Below, one piece after another: positions 21,040-29,767 of a DNA stretch of 59,292 bases (positions within the stretch are counted from its first letter, which is position 1; each line of letters begins with the position of its first letter). Made by a program: the position numbers and the translations under genes. The notes beneath the pieces are model-generated. The model was not told where the DNA came from. It worked only from the letters and a program-made list of their open reading frames with translations, and did not search any database. Origin of the DNA: Caballeronia hypogeia (GTDB lineage: Bacteria > Pseudomonadota > Gammaproteobacteria > Burkholderiales > Burkholderiaceae). The DNA is taken from NCBI RefSeq assembly GCF_001544875.2, contig NZ_FCOA02000040.1:1-59292 (forward strand), given 5' to 3'.

Positions 21040-22620
21040 TCAGAAAAGGCCGCGGAACACCCAGAACAGGAAGCCCGCGAGCGCGATCGACACCGGCAGC
21101 GTCAGGATCCACGCGAGCGCGAGGCTGCGCACCGTGCGCCATTGCAGGCCGGAGCCGTTCGCGGCCATCGTGCCCGCGACGCCCGACGACAACACATGGG
21201 TCGTGCTGACCGGCAGGCCGTAGACATCGGCGGCGCCGATGGTCAGCATGGCGACGAGTTCCGCCGACGCGCCTTGTCCATACGTCAGATGCGTCTTGCC
21301 GATGCGCTCGCCCACCGTCACGACGATGCGCTTCCAGCCGACCATCGTGCCCAGGCCCAGGGCGACTGCGACCGCCACCTTAACCCACGTCGGAATGAAC
21401 CTGGTCGCGTGATCGAGCTGCTTCTTGTAGTTGCCGAGCGTGGCGTCGTCCTCAGGCGAAAACGCCGGCGCCTTCTGCTTCTCCATGATGCGCAGCGCTT
21501 CGGACGCGATGTACATCTCGTTGCGCACGTTGCGGACCTTGCTCTGCGGCACCTCGGACATCGTCTGACTCGGGCGAATCTGCGAATCGATCGAATCGAC
21601 CAGGCCTTTCAGCGACGCGACGGTATCGGGCGCCAGTGTCTTCGTCTGCACGTACTTCTCGACCTGGCCGCGCGCGTCGGCGGCGGGCGCCGCGCCGTTG
21701 CTGTAGCGCTGTAATGCTTCGGAGGCGCTATGGCTGACCGCGAGGAAGGTCTGCGTCTCGTTCGGCGTCACGGCCTTGTTGAGCGCGTAGGCCGTCGGCA
21801 CGGTGCCGATCAGGATCAGCATGATGAGGCCCATGCCTTTCTGGCCATCGTTCGAGCCGTGCGCGAACGACACGCCCGTGCAGGTGAGAATCAGCAGGCA
21901 GCGGATCCAGAACGGCGGCGGCGTATTCTTCTTCGGCTCCTTGTAGAGCGCGGGCACACGCACCACGAGCTTGAGCACGTACAGCAAAAAGCCCGCGAGG
22001 ATGAAGCCGACGAGCGGCGAAAACAGCAGCGACTTGCCCACCGACATCGCCTGGCTCCAGTCGACCCCCGAGGTGCCGTTCGTGCCGTGCAGCATCTGGT
22101 TCATCAGGCCGACGCCGATCACCGAGCCGATCAGGGTGTGCGAGCTCGAAGACGGCAGGCCGAGCGCCCAGGTGCCGAGGTTCCAGATGATCGCCGCGAT
22201 CAGGAGGGCGAAGACCATCGCGAAGCCCTGCGAGCTGCCCACGCCGATGATCAGCTCCACGGGTAGTAGTTGCAGGATGCCGAACGCGACCGCTCCGCTC
22301 GAAATCAGTACGCCGATGAAATTCCATGCGCCGGACCAGACAACCGCTAAGTTCGGCGTCAAGGAGTGCGTGTAAATTACTGTTGCGACGGCGTTCGCGG
22401 TGTCGTGAAAGCCGTTGACGAACTCGAAGCCGAGCGCGATCAAAAGCGCGATGCCGAGCAGGATGTACGGAAATGCGGACGATTCACGCACGGGCGCGAG
22501 GTCGTCGAGCAGATGCATGACGCAGTACACGACGCCGGCGGCGATGGCGAGCAGGAACAGCAGCAGCGCGAAGCGCTGTCCGGGCGAGCGGCTCTCTCGG
22601 GGAATGGCAACTTGGTTCAT
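21040..22620 (-). CDS. pit: Low-affinity inorganic phosphate transporter (Pit family)
   Basis: Proton-driven symport of metal-phosphate across the inner membrane. The 526 aa have about ten TM helices in two halves, each with a PiT motif: GFEFVNGFHDTANAVATVIYT near the N-terminus and GASAELVAMLTIGAADVYGLPVSTTHVLSS near the C-terminus. Also visible are LPSSSSHTLIGSVIG and SFAHGSNDGQKGMG. A long soluble loop (about 300-400) separates the halves. The ATG at 22620 has AAGGA 6 nt upstream; the frame extends further but is out of homology. It is divergent from the CHAD protein gene. Confidence 0.93.
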   Translation of the reverse strand: MNQVAIPRESRSPGQRFALLLFLLAIAAGVVYCVMHLLDDLAPVRESSAFPYILLGIALLIALGFEFVNGFHDTANAVATVIYTHSLTPNLAVVWSGAWNFIGVLISSGAVAFGILQLLPVELIIGVGSSQGFAMVFALLIAAIIWNLGTWALGLPSSSSHTLIGSVIGVGLMNQMLHGTNGTSGVDWSQAMSVGKSLLFSPLVGFILAGFLLYVLKLVVRVPALYKEPKKNTPPPFWIRCLLILTCTGVSFAHGSNDGQKGMGLIMLILIGTVPTAYALNKAVTPNETQTFLAVSHSASEALQRYSNGAAPAADARGQVEKYVQTKTLAPDTVASLKGLVDSIDSQIRPSQTMSEVPQSKVRNVRNEMYIASEALRIMEKQKAPAFSPEDDATLGNYKKQLDHATRFIPTWVKVAVAVALGLGTMVGWKRIVVTVGERIGKTHLTYGQGASAELVAMLTIGAADVYGLPVSTTHVLSSGVAGTMAANGSGLQWRTVRSLALAWILTLPVSIALAGFLFWVFRGLF

Positions 22621-22811
22621 ATCGCGTCCTTGGGCGGGTCTTGCGCGAGGTCTTGGTTGAAGTGGAAAAAAAGCGAAAGGCGGGCAGACGAGAATCGTTT
22701 CGAAACGCAAATGACCATGTTTCCCGGCCCGTATGTCGATTTCGTGAACCGGCGAACAATCAGCATTTCGTATGAATTGACGGGCGACGCGAGACTGCCC
22801 TTGGGGACTAC

Positions 22812-24314
22812 ATGACGGTGTGGCTCGAGGTGGCGTTGCAGGCGTTGCCATCGCATCGACTGGAGGACCGGACGCTCGGCGCGCTGGCGGGCGAACTCGG
22901 GCGGATCGCCGCTTTCGCGGGCGCCGCGTCGACGCAATCGCGCCTCGCCACGCGCGAGATTCCGCTGAAGGCGTCGGGATGGCGGCTCAGCGTCGACACG
23001 CTGGACGGCGCGCGCACGCTTTGCGCGGCGCAGGAGCAAGGTGCGCCCATTCCGGGCTTCACGCGCTATCGAACCTTCGCGCGTCCGGCGAGCGAGGATC
23101 TGGCCGCATCGCTGCGCGACTTCGCCGCCGCCGATGACGCGTTGCGCGGGCCGCTCGCGAAAGCGCATCGCCTCGTCGCGCCCGAGACCGGGGATTCGAA
23201 CGGGCTGGAGCGCGAGATCGAGCGCATCGAATGGCGTATCGATGCAGGCGGTGCGGACATTCTCGCGACACTCGAAACCTCCGCGCCGGCGCTGCCGATA
23301 TTGCGGCTCGCGGCGCTCGCGGTAGACGGCTCGCTCGATGCCGTCTTCAGCCTCGCCGGCGAAGTCCTCGACGCCGGGCCGTTTGCCGTCGCGTCGAGTG
23401 CGCCGGATCGAGCGAGCGCCGAGGCCGTGCACGCAGCGCGGCTCGAACTCCCGCGCACAGCGACACGGCGCGCCGCGTTCACGGCCATCGCGGCGTCGAT
23501 CGCGGAGCAATGGTTCGGCAACGAGGCCGCATCGCGCGCGGATTTCAATGCGGGTCTTGGCGATGAGCACGTGCACCAGTTGCGCGTCGGGCAGCGGCGT
23601 CTGAAGACACTGTTCAAGCTCTTTCCCGCCTATGCCGACGATGCGTGGAACACGCGCGTCGCGCCCGGTCTGAAGTGGTTCGGCGACCTGCTCGCCGAAG
23701 CGCGCGACTGGGACGTCTTTACCGACAAGACGCTGCCCGCCTACGCCAGCGCCGACGACAGCGCCGCTCGCTGGCAGGCGCTCATCGCCGCCGCCGACGT
23801 GAAGCGCTGCATCGCGCGCGAGCAAGTCCGCGACGCGCTCGCATCGCGTCGGTACGCGCGCCTGGCGCTGGCGTTCGTCGAATGGCTCGCGCGCTTTTCC
23901 TCGCGCGAAGACGAGGCGCCGACGCGCTTCGTCAGCTACGCTGAGAAGCGCATCCGCCGAGACTTTCGGCGCATCGCAAACGCGTCCGATCTGCGGACGC
24001 TCGCAGCGCACGAGCGGCATCGCGTACGCATTCACGCGAAGCGCTTGCGTTACGCGCTCGAATTCTTCCGCTCGGTCGCCTCGCGGCGCACGCGCGAAGA
24101 CACGGCGGCGCTGCTCGGGCAATTGCAGACGGTGCTCGGCGAAGCGAACGACGCGACCGTCGCCGCCGAACGGCTCGCGAGCATGCCCGAGGCCACCGAC
24201 TATCAGCGCGGCTTTGCACGCGCGTGGGGCGCGGCGTCGGCGGGCAAGGACGCACAGGAAGGCGAGCGGTTGCTGCGCTCGATACCTCGTCCGCGCGTGA
24301 AGGCATCGATATAA
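22812..24314 (+). CDS. CHAD-domain protein (polyphosphate-binding type)
   Basis: The 500 aa have a C-terminal CHAD domain (about 235-490) with the conserved histidine/arginine patches VHQLRVGQRRLKTLFKLF, EARDWDVF and RVRIHAKRLRYALEFF. These bind polyphosphate in known members. The N-terminal 230 aa are Ala/Arg-rich and may be a degenerate CYTH-like half. It is divergent from pit, with 191 nt between starts, which links it to phosphate storage. It probably binds polyphosphate granules; enzymatic activity is not indicated. Confidence 0.85.
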   Translation: MTVWLEVALQALPSHRLEDRTLGALAGELGRIAAFAGAASTQSRLATREIPLKASGWRLSVDTLDGARTLCAAQEQGAPIPGFTRYRTFARPASEDLAASLRDFAAADDALRGPLAKAHRLVAPETGDSNGLEREIERIEWRIDAGGADILATLETSAPALPILRLAALAVDGSLDAVFSLAGEVLDAGPFAVASSAPDRASAEAVHAARLELPRTATRRAAFTAIAASIAEQWFGNEAASRADFNAGLGDEHVHQLRVGQRRLKTLFKLFPAYADDAWNTRVAPGLKWFGDLLAEARDWDVFTDKTLPAYASADDSAARWQALIAAADVKRCIAREQVRDALASRRYARLALAFVEWLARFSSREDEAPTRFVSYAEKRIRRDFRRIANASDLRTLAAHERHRVRIHAKRLRYALEFFRSVASRRTREDTAALLGQLQTVLGEANDATVAAERLASMPEATDYQRGFARAWGAASAGKDAQEGERLLRSIPRPRVKASI

Positions 24315-24357
24315 TGCATCGCGCGTTCATTGTTTCAGCACGACCTCGAGGCGACTC

Positions 24358-25182
24358 ATGACTAAAACAGCATCGTCCAAGGTGCGCGATCCGCTGGAAC
24401 TCGGCGGCTCCGTATGGCTCAGGAGCGGCACGGAAACGCTCGGCGGCTCGGCGCGCATCGCGCTTCTGGCCGCGATTCGAGACACCGGATCGATCACCGC
24501 GGCGGCGAAGTCCGTAGGCATGAGCTACAAGGGCGCCTGGGACGCGGTGGACGCGATGAACAACCTCGCCGGCGAGTCGCTCGTTTCGAGCGCGAGCGGC
24601 GGCAGGGGCGGCGGCGGCACGACGCTGACGCCGGCCGCGCTGCGCCTCATCGAGACGTATCGCGCGGTCGAACGCGAGCATCGGAAATTTTTGGAACGAG
24701 CGGGCGCGGCCATCGAAAGCTTCGCCCATGACTGGCAACTGATCGGGAGACTAGGAATGAAAACAAGCGCACGCAATCAACTGGCCGGCAAGGTGACCAA
24801 GGTCACGCGCGGTGCGGTCAACGATGAAATCGAGCTCGGCCTGCCGGGCGGACAGGCGATCGTCGCGGTCGTCACGCATGAGAGCACGCAGACGCTCGGC
24901 CTGAAGGAAGGCAGCGATGCGTTTGCGCTCATCAAGGCGTCGTGGGTCATGCTGATGGAAGACACGAACGCGAAGCTGTCCGCGCGCAACCAGTTGCGCG
25001 GCACGGTTGCCGGCGTGACGAAGGGTGCGGTGAACGCGGAAGTGTCACTGTCGCTCGACGGCGGCACGACGATCACTGCGATCATCACGAACCAGAGCGC
25101 CGATACGCTCGGGCTCGCGCAAGGTCAGAAGGCTGTGGCGGTGATCAAGGCGTCGAGCGTGATCATTGGCGTGAACGACTGA
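24358..25182 (+). CDS. modE: Molybdate-responsive regulator ModE
   Basis: The 274 aa begin with a ModE-type winged helix (about 25-110: LLAAIRDTGSITAAAKSVGMSYKGAWDAVDAMNN) and continue with two tandem TOBE (Mop) domains (about 138-205: SARNQLAGKVTKVTRGAVND, and 207-274: SARNQLRGTVAGVTKGAVNA) that bind molybdate. The start ATG is at 24358. No modABC genes are next to it; the neighbours are the CHAD and PAP2 proteins. Full-length ModE is about 260 aa, so it is complete. Confidence 0.93.
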   Translation: MTKTASSKVRDPLELGGSVWLRSGTETLGGSARIALLAAIRDTGSITAAAKSVGMSYKGAWDAVDAMNNLAGESLVSSASGGRGGGGTTLTPAALRLIETYRAVEREHRKFLERAGAAIESFAHDWQLIGRLGMKTSARNQLAGKVTKVTRGAVNDEIELGLPGGQAIVAVVTHESTQTLGLKEGSDAFALIKASWVMLMEDTNAKLSARNQLRGTVAGVTKGAVNAEVSLSLDGGTTITAIITNQSADTLGLAQGQKAVAVIKASSVIIGVND

Positions 25183-25198
25183 TTCGCACGCTTCACCT

Positions 25199-25246
25199 GC
25201 GCTGCCGGGTAACGCGCCTGATGCGCGTTACCCGGCAGCGCGTTTT
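25199..25246. terminator. Long terminator overlapping the PAP2 gene end
   Basis: A 19-bp stem (25199-25217 with 25223-25241) around loop CTGAT is followed by GTTTTT. It ends modE, and its right arm encodes the last codons and the stop of the converging PAP2 gene. Confidence 0.88.
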
Positions 25247-25926
25247 TCGGCCTGCGCTTCGAGCTGATCGTCCGTGCGATGCTCCGGCGCGCGATAAGTC
25301 TTCGCCCTCCAGCTTGCCCGCACGAAGGGACGTTCGTGACCCGATAATCCGAGCGCGATTTCGGTGAGCCAGTGCTGTGTGGGCACCGGCATCCCGTGCA
25401 GGGCCACGACGACCGCTGCGAGGCTCGCGACGACGGGCGTCGGCGAGAGCTTGCCGGATTCCGCGCGCCACGCAAACCACACGAACGCGAGCGCGACCAC
25501 CGCGCCGAGCGCGCAGCCCGCCACCACTTCCGACACCGAATGCGCGTTCAACACGACGCGCGAGACGCCGACCCACATACCCAGCATCAGACCGACGGCG
25601 ACGCCGGCCGCGCGGATCGCACCGCGCGCGGGCAGCAGTGCGACAAAAATCGCGACCGGCAGCACGCCCGTGGACATCAGCGCGTGTCCGCTGAAGCCGG
25701 TGAAGTCGAGATGGCGCACGCCGATTCCCCAGCCGATGAACGCGATCTTGCTCAGCGCGACGAGGCCGCTCGCCGCGCCGAGCAAGCCCAGCCACGCGCA
25801 TGCGTACTTCCAGCGATAGCCGAGCGCGAGCCAGGCCGCGACGATCAGCGCGACGGGACCCATGACGCCGACGCTACCGAGCGCGGTGATCGAGATCCAG
25901 ACGGAAGGAGACGGGTCCACGTTCAT
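25228..25926 (-). CDS. PAP2-family membrane phosphatase
   Basis: The 232-aa protein with about six TM segments carries the PAP2 motifs FSGHALMSTG (central His/Ser) and VGVSRVVLNAHSVSEVVAG (Arg, His). Members dephosphorylate lipid phosphates such as undecaprenyl-PP or phosphatidate at the periplasmic face; the substrate cannot be told. The N-terminal KxxxxxxRP motif is weak. It stands alone and converges on modE. Confidence 0.8.
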   Translation of the reverse strand: MNVDPSPSVWISITALGSVGVMGPVALIVAAWLALGYRWKYACAWLGLLGAASGLVALSKIAFIGWGIGVRHLDFTGFSGHALMSTGVLPVAIFVALLPARGAIRAAGVAVGLMLGMWVGVSRVVLNAHSVSEVVAGCALGAVVALAFVWFAWRAESGKLSPTPVVASLAAVVVALHGMPVPTQHWLTEIALGLSGHERPFVRASWRAKTYRAPEHRTDDQLEAQAEKRAAG

Positions 25927-26267
25927 TGATATGGGTATGCTTGGGAATAGACGTTGCTGCAGTGCGGCGACCGAAGCGGAAACACACGGCGTCGAAAGCG
26001 CTTACTTCACTGAGTCGTAATGCCTGGCAAGTATATCGCTTGGGAACATCCTGAATTATGCGACTTTGCTTAAAGCGGGTAGGCGGTTACATTGCGTAAC
26101 TTTCGTTAAGTTTCGGTTTTTCAATTGAAATGCTGTTAATTCATCTCAATATGTAGGTGGAGGATGGCTGCCGACCGGCCGGGTTTGGTGTTATTGTGCA
26201 ATGCACAACCCGGTGCGATTTTTTGCTCGCGCCCGTCCGATTGCATGTTCATAAAGGATCCAGCCGA
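25927..26267. other. AT-rich intergenic region upstream of the esterase gene
   Basis: These 341 nt are the common upstream region of the divergent PAP2 and esterase genes. The first part is AT-rich without a clear promoter. The notable element is the palindrome at 26194-26208, listed separately. Confidence 0.4.
26194..26208. promoter_or_regulatory. Palindrome TTGTGCAATGCACAA, possible PhaR-type operator
   Basis: A perfect 15-bp palindrome with TGCA half-sites lies 59 nt before the esterase ATG and is framed by an outer CCGGGTT/AACCCGG pair. PhaR, which controls phasin and PHB genes, is known to bind TGCA-containing sites; the assignment here is inference from position and motif. Confidence 0.45.
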
Positions 26268-27428
26268 ATGTCGAAAAGCCTTACCAAGCTCTGGCTGCGC
26301 GGCTTGAGACGCCTGGTCGCCGGCCAGGTCGAAGCGATTCGCGTACCCAAGCCACGCGCGGCGGCCAAGCCCACGCGCGCCAAGACCGTCAAGCCCAAAC
26401 TGAAATCGGGCGCAGCCGCCAAGACCGCGGGCGCGCCTCGAACGGGTGCACGTCCGGCGCCGCGAGAGTCGCGCGTGCGTCCGCGCGCCTCCGCGTGGGC
26501 GCGCGGGAAATGGGCGCGCTCCTATCACTCGGCGCCGCCCACGGCGGGGCGCTTCGTGAACCATCTTTCCTACGCGCTGTACGTGCCGCCGAAGACGTCG
26601 CCCGAGTCGATGCCGCTCGTCGTGATGCTGCACGGCTGCAAGCAGAACGCCGACGACTTCGCGCAAGGCACCCGCATGAATCTGCTCGCCGACAAGTACG
26701 GATTCGCGGTGCTATATCCCGAGCAGTCGAAGCACGATCATCCGCATCGCTGCTGGCGCTGGTACGACGATTCGGGCAGCGGCGGGGGCGGTGAGGCGGC
26801 TTCGGTCGTGTCGCTCGTGCAGGCGATGCTCGACCAGCACGATCTCGACCCCGAGCGCGTCTATCTCGCGGGCATGTCGGCGGGCGCGGGGCTGGCGGCG
26901 CTGCTCGCGATGCGTTATCCGCATGTGTTCGCGGCGGTCGGCCTGCATTCGGGCGTGGTTTTCGGCGAGGCGAGCTCGGCCATCGGCGCGATGGACGTGA
27001 TGCGTCGCGGCAGCCGTACCGATCCCGTCACGCTGATCGACGCCGCCGTCGATGTCCGCGCCTATCCGGGCATGCCGGCCGTGATCCTGCACGGCGAGCT
27101 GGATTCGGTCGTCACGCAAGCCAATGCCGAACAGCTCACGAAGCAATTCCTGCGGTTGAACGGCTTCATCGATGCAGCGGGTAATCGCCGGGCAGGCGAG
27201 GCGCGCGAGGAAACTCATGCGGATGGCATCGTGAGCGACTATTTCAAGAACGGGCGGCGCGTGGTGAAAACTTCGATCGTGCGCGGACTCGGCCACTCGT
27301 GGGCCGGCGGCGATGACACCGTGGCCTTTCATTCGTCGAAGGGACCGGACTCGTCCGCTGTGCTGTGGGAATTTTTCAAGCATCAGCGGCGCTCGAGCGA
27401 GGCCGGCCGCGATGCGTACGTCGCGTGA
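26268..27428 (+). CDS. Esterase of the PHB-depolymerase / LpqC family
   Basis: The 386 aa have a basic N-terminus (KAAKPTRAKTVKPKLKSG), then an alpha/beta hydrolase with oxyanion HGCKQN (about 125), nucleophile serine in GMSAGAG (about 205), an acid Asp in the LHGELDSVV stretch and a histidine in GLGHSWAGGD. Members hydrolyse short-chain polyhydroxyalkanoates or aryl esters. No cleavable signal peptide is obvious, so the site of action is unclear. The ATG has AAAGGA 9 nt upstream. A possible PhaR-type site lies upstream. Confidence 0.85.
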   Translation: MSKSLTKLWLRGLRRLVAGQVEAIRVPKPRAAAKPTRAKTVKPKLKSGAAAKTAGAPRTGARPAPRESRVRPRASAWARGKWARSYHSAPPTAGRFVNHLSYALYVPPKTSPESMPLVVMLHGCKQNADDFAQGTRMNLLADKYGFAVLYPEQSKHDHPHRCWRWYDDSGSGGGGEAASVVSLVQAMLDQHDLDPERVYLAGMSAGAGLAALLAMRYPHVFAAVGLHSGVVFGEASSAIGAMDVMRRGSRTDPVTLIDAAVDVRAYPGMPAVILHGELDSVVTQANAEQLTKQFLRLNGFIDAAGNRRAGEAREETHADGIVSDYFKNGRRVVKTSIVRGLGHSWAGGDDTVAFHSSKGPDSSAVLWEFFKHQRRSSEAGRDAYVA

Positions 27429-27506
27429 CGAGCCGTTCCAGCATTTCGCGTGTTGCAATTTAGTCTTTAGTATCAGCGTTCTAGAGCAAACCACTGGCGT
27501 CTCATC

Positions 27507-27545
27507 AGGGATTACCCTATAATCGCTCTCATAGGTGATAACCCC
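27507..27545 (+). promoter_or_regulatory. Promoter region of the DUF3563 gene with repeated GGkGATwACC
   Basis: The near-palindrome AGGGATTACCCT (27507-27518) touches a -10 TATAAT (27518-27523), and a related AGGTGATAACCCC follows at 27533-27545. I see no good -35. The repeats could be binding sites for a dimeric regulator. Confidence 0.4.
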
Positions 27546-27566
27546 AGTATTCAAGCGAGGCCTCAA

Positions 27567-27740
27567 ATGTTCCTGCTCAGCCGTATTTTCCTGTTCCTGA
27601 CCAAATCCGCCGACCAACGCGATCGCGAGCGTGACGACGCGTATCTCGCCGAAGCCACGGATATTTACGATCTCGAATATCGTATGAAGAAACTGGACCA
27701 GCGTGCTTCGGTTCGTCGTCCGTCTTGGATTTCGGGCTGA
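27567..27740 (+). CDS. DUF3563 family small protein
   Basis: The 57-aa protein has the family pattern FLLSRIFLFLTKSADQRDRER, TDIYDLEYRMKKLDQRAS and the end RRPSWISG. The N-terminus could form an amphipathic membrane-associated helix and the middle a short coiled coil. Function is unknown. It ends just before a clean terminator. Confidence 0.88.
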   Translation: MFLLSRIFLFLTKSADQRDRERDDAYLAEATDIYDLEYRMKKLDQRASVRRPSWISG

Positions 27741-27793
27741 TTGCAGACGCTGCAAGTGCGCCGGTTCGATTGCCGGTAGCTTGGTCTGAAGTA

Positions 27794-27825
27794 AAAATGC
27801 CGGCCCTCGTGGCCGGCATTTTCGT
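27794..27825. terminator. Rho-independent terminator after DUF3563 gene
   Basis: The 12-bp stem AAAATGCCGGCC/GGCCGGCATTTT (27794-27805 / 27811-27822) around loop CTCGT is symmetrical with A and T tracts, so it can serve both this gene and the converging ohr gene. Confidence 0.9.
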
Positions 27826-27841
27826 TTCCGCAGGTTGCGTC

Positions 27842-28261
27842 TCAGATCACGTTCACGCGTACATCGATATTATTGCGCGTCGCGTTCGAGTACGGGCAGA
27901 CTTGATGCGCGGCATCCACCAGCGCGCGCGCGTCGGCGGCGTCCAGCCCCGGCAATGACACACGCAGTTCGATATCCAGCCTGAAGCCGCCCGTGTCGTT
28001 CGGGCCGACGCCTACATCGGCGGTGACGGTCGCGTCCGCCGGAATGGCGCGCTTTTGCTGACCCGCGACGAACTTCATCGCCGAAAGGAAACACGCCGAA
28101 TAACCCGCCGCGAACAGCTGCTCCGGATTCGTCCCCGGCGCGCCCGATCCGCCCAACGCCTTCGGCGCGCTCAGTTTCACGTTGAGTTGTTCGTCCGAAG
28201 AAATCGCACGGCCGTCGCGTCCGCCCGTGCTCGTTGCCGTTGCCTTGTACAGAATGTTCAT
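27842..28261 (-). CDS. ohr: Organic hydroperoxide reductase Ohr
   Basis: Thiol peroxidase that reduces lipid and organic hydroperoxides in the cytoplasm. The 139 aa of the OsmC/Ohr family carry the two redox cysteines in YSACFLSAM (about 60) and HQVCPYSNATRNN (about 125). It lies 131 nt after ohrR on the same strand, the usual peroxide-sensing pair, with an operator-like dyad in between. Confidence 0.95.
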   Translation of the reverse strand: MNILYKATATSTGGRDGRAISSDEQLNVKLSAPKALGGSGAPGTNPEQLFAAGYSACFLSAMKFVAGQQKRAIPADATVTADVGVGPNDTGGFRLDIELRVSLPGLDAADARALVDAAHQVCPYSNATRNNIDVRVNVI

Positions 28262-28339
28262 ATTGCTCTCCGGTGGTTTGTTTGTCGGATCGATGCTGCG
28301 TCGACCGCGGAGAGAAATATATCGCGATAAATATTAGTG

Positions 28340-28355
28340 TACAAATTAAATTATA
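28340..28355 (-). promoter_or_regulatory. Candidate OhrR operator upstream of ohr
   Basis: The imperfect palindrome TACAAATTAAATTATA (6 of 8 pairs) lies 79 nt before the ohr ATG. On the minus strand it includes a TATAAT -10 motif. OhrR sites in other proteobacteria are AT-rich dyads of this kind. The position between ohrR and ohr supports it. Confidence 0.55.
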
Positions 28356-28392
28356 TCGATCGATACGTTAGACGATCGCTATTGGGTACCTC

Positions 28393-28842
28393 TTATTGAT
28401 CGAGATATTGAGCAAGCGACGCGCGTAGCCGCGCGAGATCGCCGCGTAGCCGCAGCATCGCGTCGAGGTCCGAGCCCGACGCGCAGTAAATCTCATTCGG
28501 AATCGCGCGGGCGGGTTGCCTGAGCGCGCGGCCAGGCTCGGTCAGGCGGATATACACCTGCCGCTCGTCTTCGACGCCGCGCACGCGCTCCACGTATCCC
28601 TGCGCCTCAAGACGCTTGAGCAGCGGCGTCATGGTCGCGGAATCCAGCGAGAGTCGCGCGGCCATTTCCTTGACGGTCAGATCGTCGGATTCCCAGAGTA
28701 CGAGCATCGCCAGATATTGCGGATACGTCAGGCCGAGCTTCTCCAGCAGCGGCTTGTACGCCTTCGTCATCGCGAGCGATGTGGAATACAGCACGAAGCA
28801 CAACTGCTGGTCGAGTTCGAGCGGAAAGTCGGGCGGATTCAT
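28393..28842 (-). CDS. ohrR: Organic hydroperoxide sensor OhrR (MarR family)
   Basis: Represses ohr until its reactive cysteine is oxidised. The 149 aa have Cys15 in LDQQLCFVLYSTSLAM, the sensing position, a MarR winged helix (LTVKEMAARLSLDSATMTPLLKRLEAQGYVERVRGVEDER), and a second cysteine near residue 120 (EIYCASG), as in two-Cys OhrR of Xanthomonas. It precedes ohr in tandem. Confidence 0.93.
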   Translation of the reverse strand: MNPPDFPLELDQQLCFVLYSTSLAMTKAYKPLLEKLGLTYPQYLAMLVLWESDDLTVKEMAARLSLDSATMTPLLKRLEAQGYVERVRGVEDERQVYIRLTEPGRALRQPARAIPNEIYCASGSDLDAMLRLRGDLARLRASLAQYLDQ

Positions 28843-28936
28843 GACGAAAGCGCAGCGGAAAGGCCGTGGCGGCCGGTTCCGCTAGTGTACGTGCAATGCT
28901 TCGCGTGCGAAGGATCGTAGCTTCGGCGCGCTTTGT

Positions 28937-29758
28937 TCAATTGCCCGGTGTGTCGGGGGCGTTCGGAATATCCGGTGTGTCCGGCGATTGCACGCCGAAG
29001 CAGCCGCGGTAGGTCGCGTAAAACGAGCAGTAAAGCGCCGTCGTGACGATGATGGACGCCGGCATGAGCACCGCGAGCGCCATCTCCTGACCCGCGCCGA
29101 GCGCCTGCATCAACGCGGTCAGCCCGAACGATACCGCGAGCGCGATGGCGATCCACAGCACGCCGTAAAAGACGAATGCGCCGCGATTGCGCCAGCACGA
29201 CACGAGGCTGAAGAACAGCGCCTTCGCCGGCGGCACGTCGTGCCACGCGACGAGAATAGGCGCGAACCAGAACAGCATGGCGACGGGTACGTAACACGCC
29301 ATCGCGATGAGCACGGCGAGCGGGCTGAAGCTCGCGGCCACGGTTTCGGGATCGCCCGTCGGGCCGTCGCCCATCATGAGGCTGAGCAGCGTGCCGCCGT
29401 CCACGAGCGCGGACGCCATGAAGATCGCCGCCATTGCCACGATATACAGGCCGCCCAGCGTGAGCAGCCGGCGTGCGACCACGCTGCCGTAGGAACGGAA
29501 GCCGTCGACCAGCACGGTCGGCCACACGGGCTTGCCCGCGATCGTATTGCGGCACGCTGCCATGAAGCCGACCGCGACGCCCGGAATGAACAGCAGCGGC
29601 AGCACCGGCCCGATGAGCGGCACGCGCGAAATCAGCGTCATCACGAACAGGTAGGCGAAGAACACCGTGAGAAACGCAAAGGGGTTGCGGCGAAACAGCC
29701 AGATGCCCTGGCGAAACCACACGTAGCCGGTCTTGGCTGGAACTTCAATCAGTCGCAT
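28937..29758 (-). CDS. BPSS1780-family integral membrane protein
   Basis: The 273-aa inner-membrane protein has about six TM segments and the N-terminal family pattern RLIEVPAKTGYVWFRQGIWLFRRNPFAFL. The C-terminus ends in a short Pro-Asp repeat (SPDTPDIPNAPDTPGN). Function is unknown. The gene starts 9 nt after thrB, so it is likely co-transcribed with thrB. Confidence 0.85.
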   Translation of the reverse strand: MRLIEVPAKTGYVWFRQGIWLFRRNPFAFLTVFFAYLFVMTLISRVPLIGPVLPLLFIPGVAVGFMAACRNTIAGKPVWPTVLVDGFRSYGSVVARRLLTLGGLYIVAMAAIFMASALVDGGTLLSLMMGDGPTGDPETVAASFSPLAVLIAMACYVPVAMLFWFAPILVAWHDVPPAKALFFSLVSCWRNRGAFVFYGVLWIAIALAVSFGLTALMQALGAGQEMALAVLMPASIIVTTALYCSFYATYRGCFGVQSPDTPDIPNAPDTPGN

Positions 29759-29767
29759 GTCGCAGGG

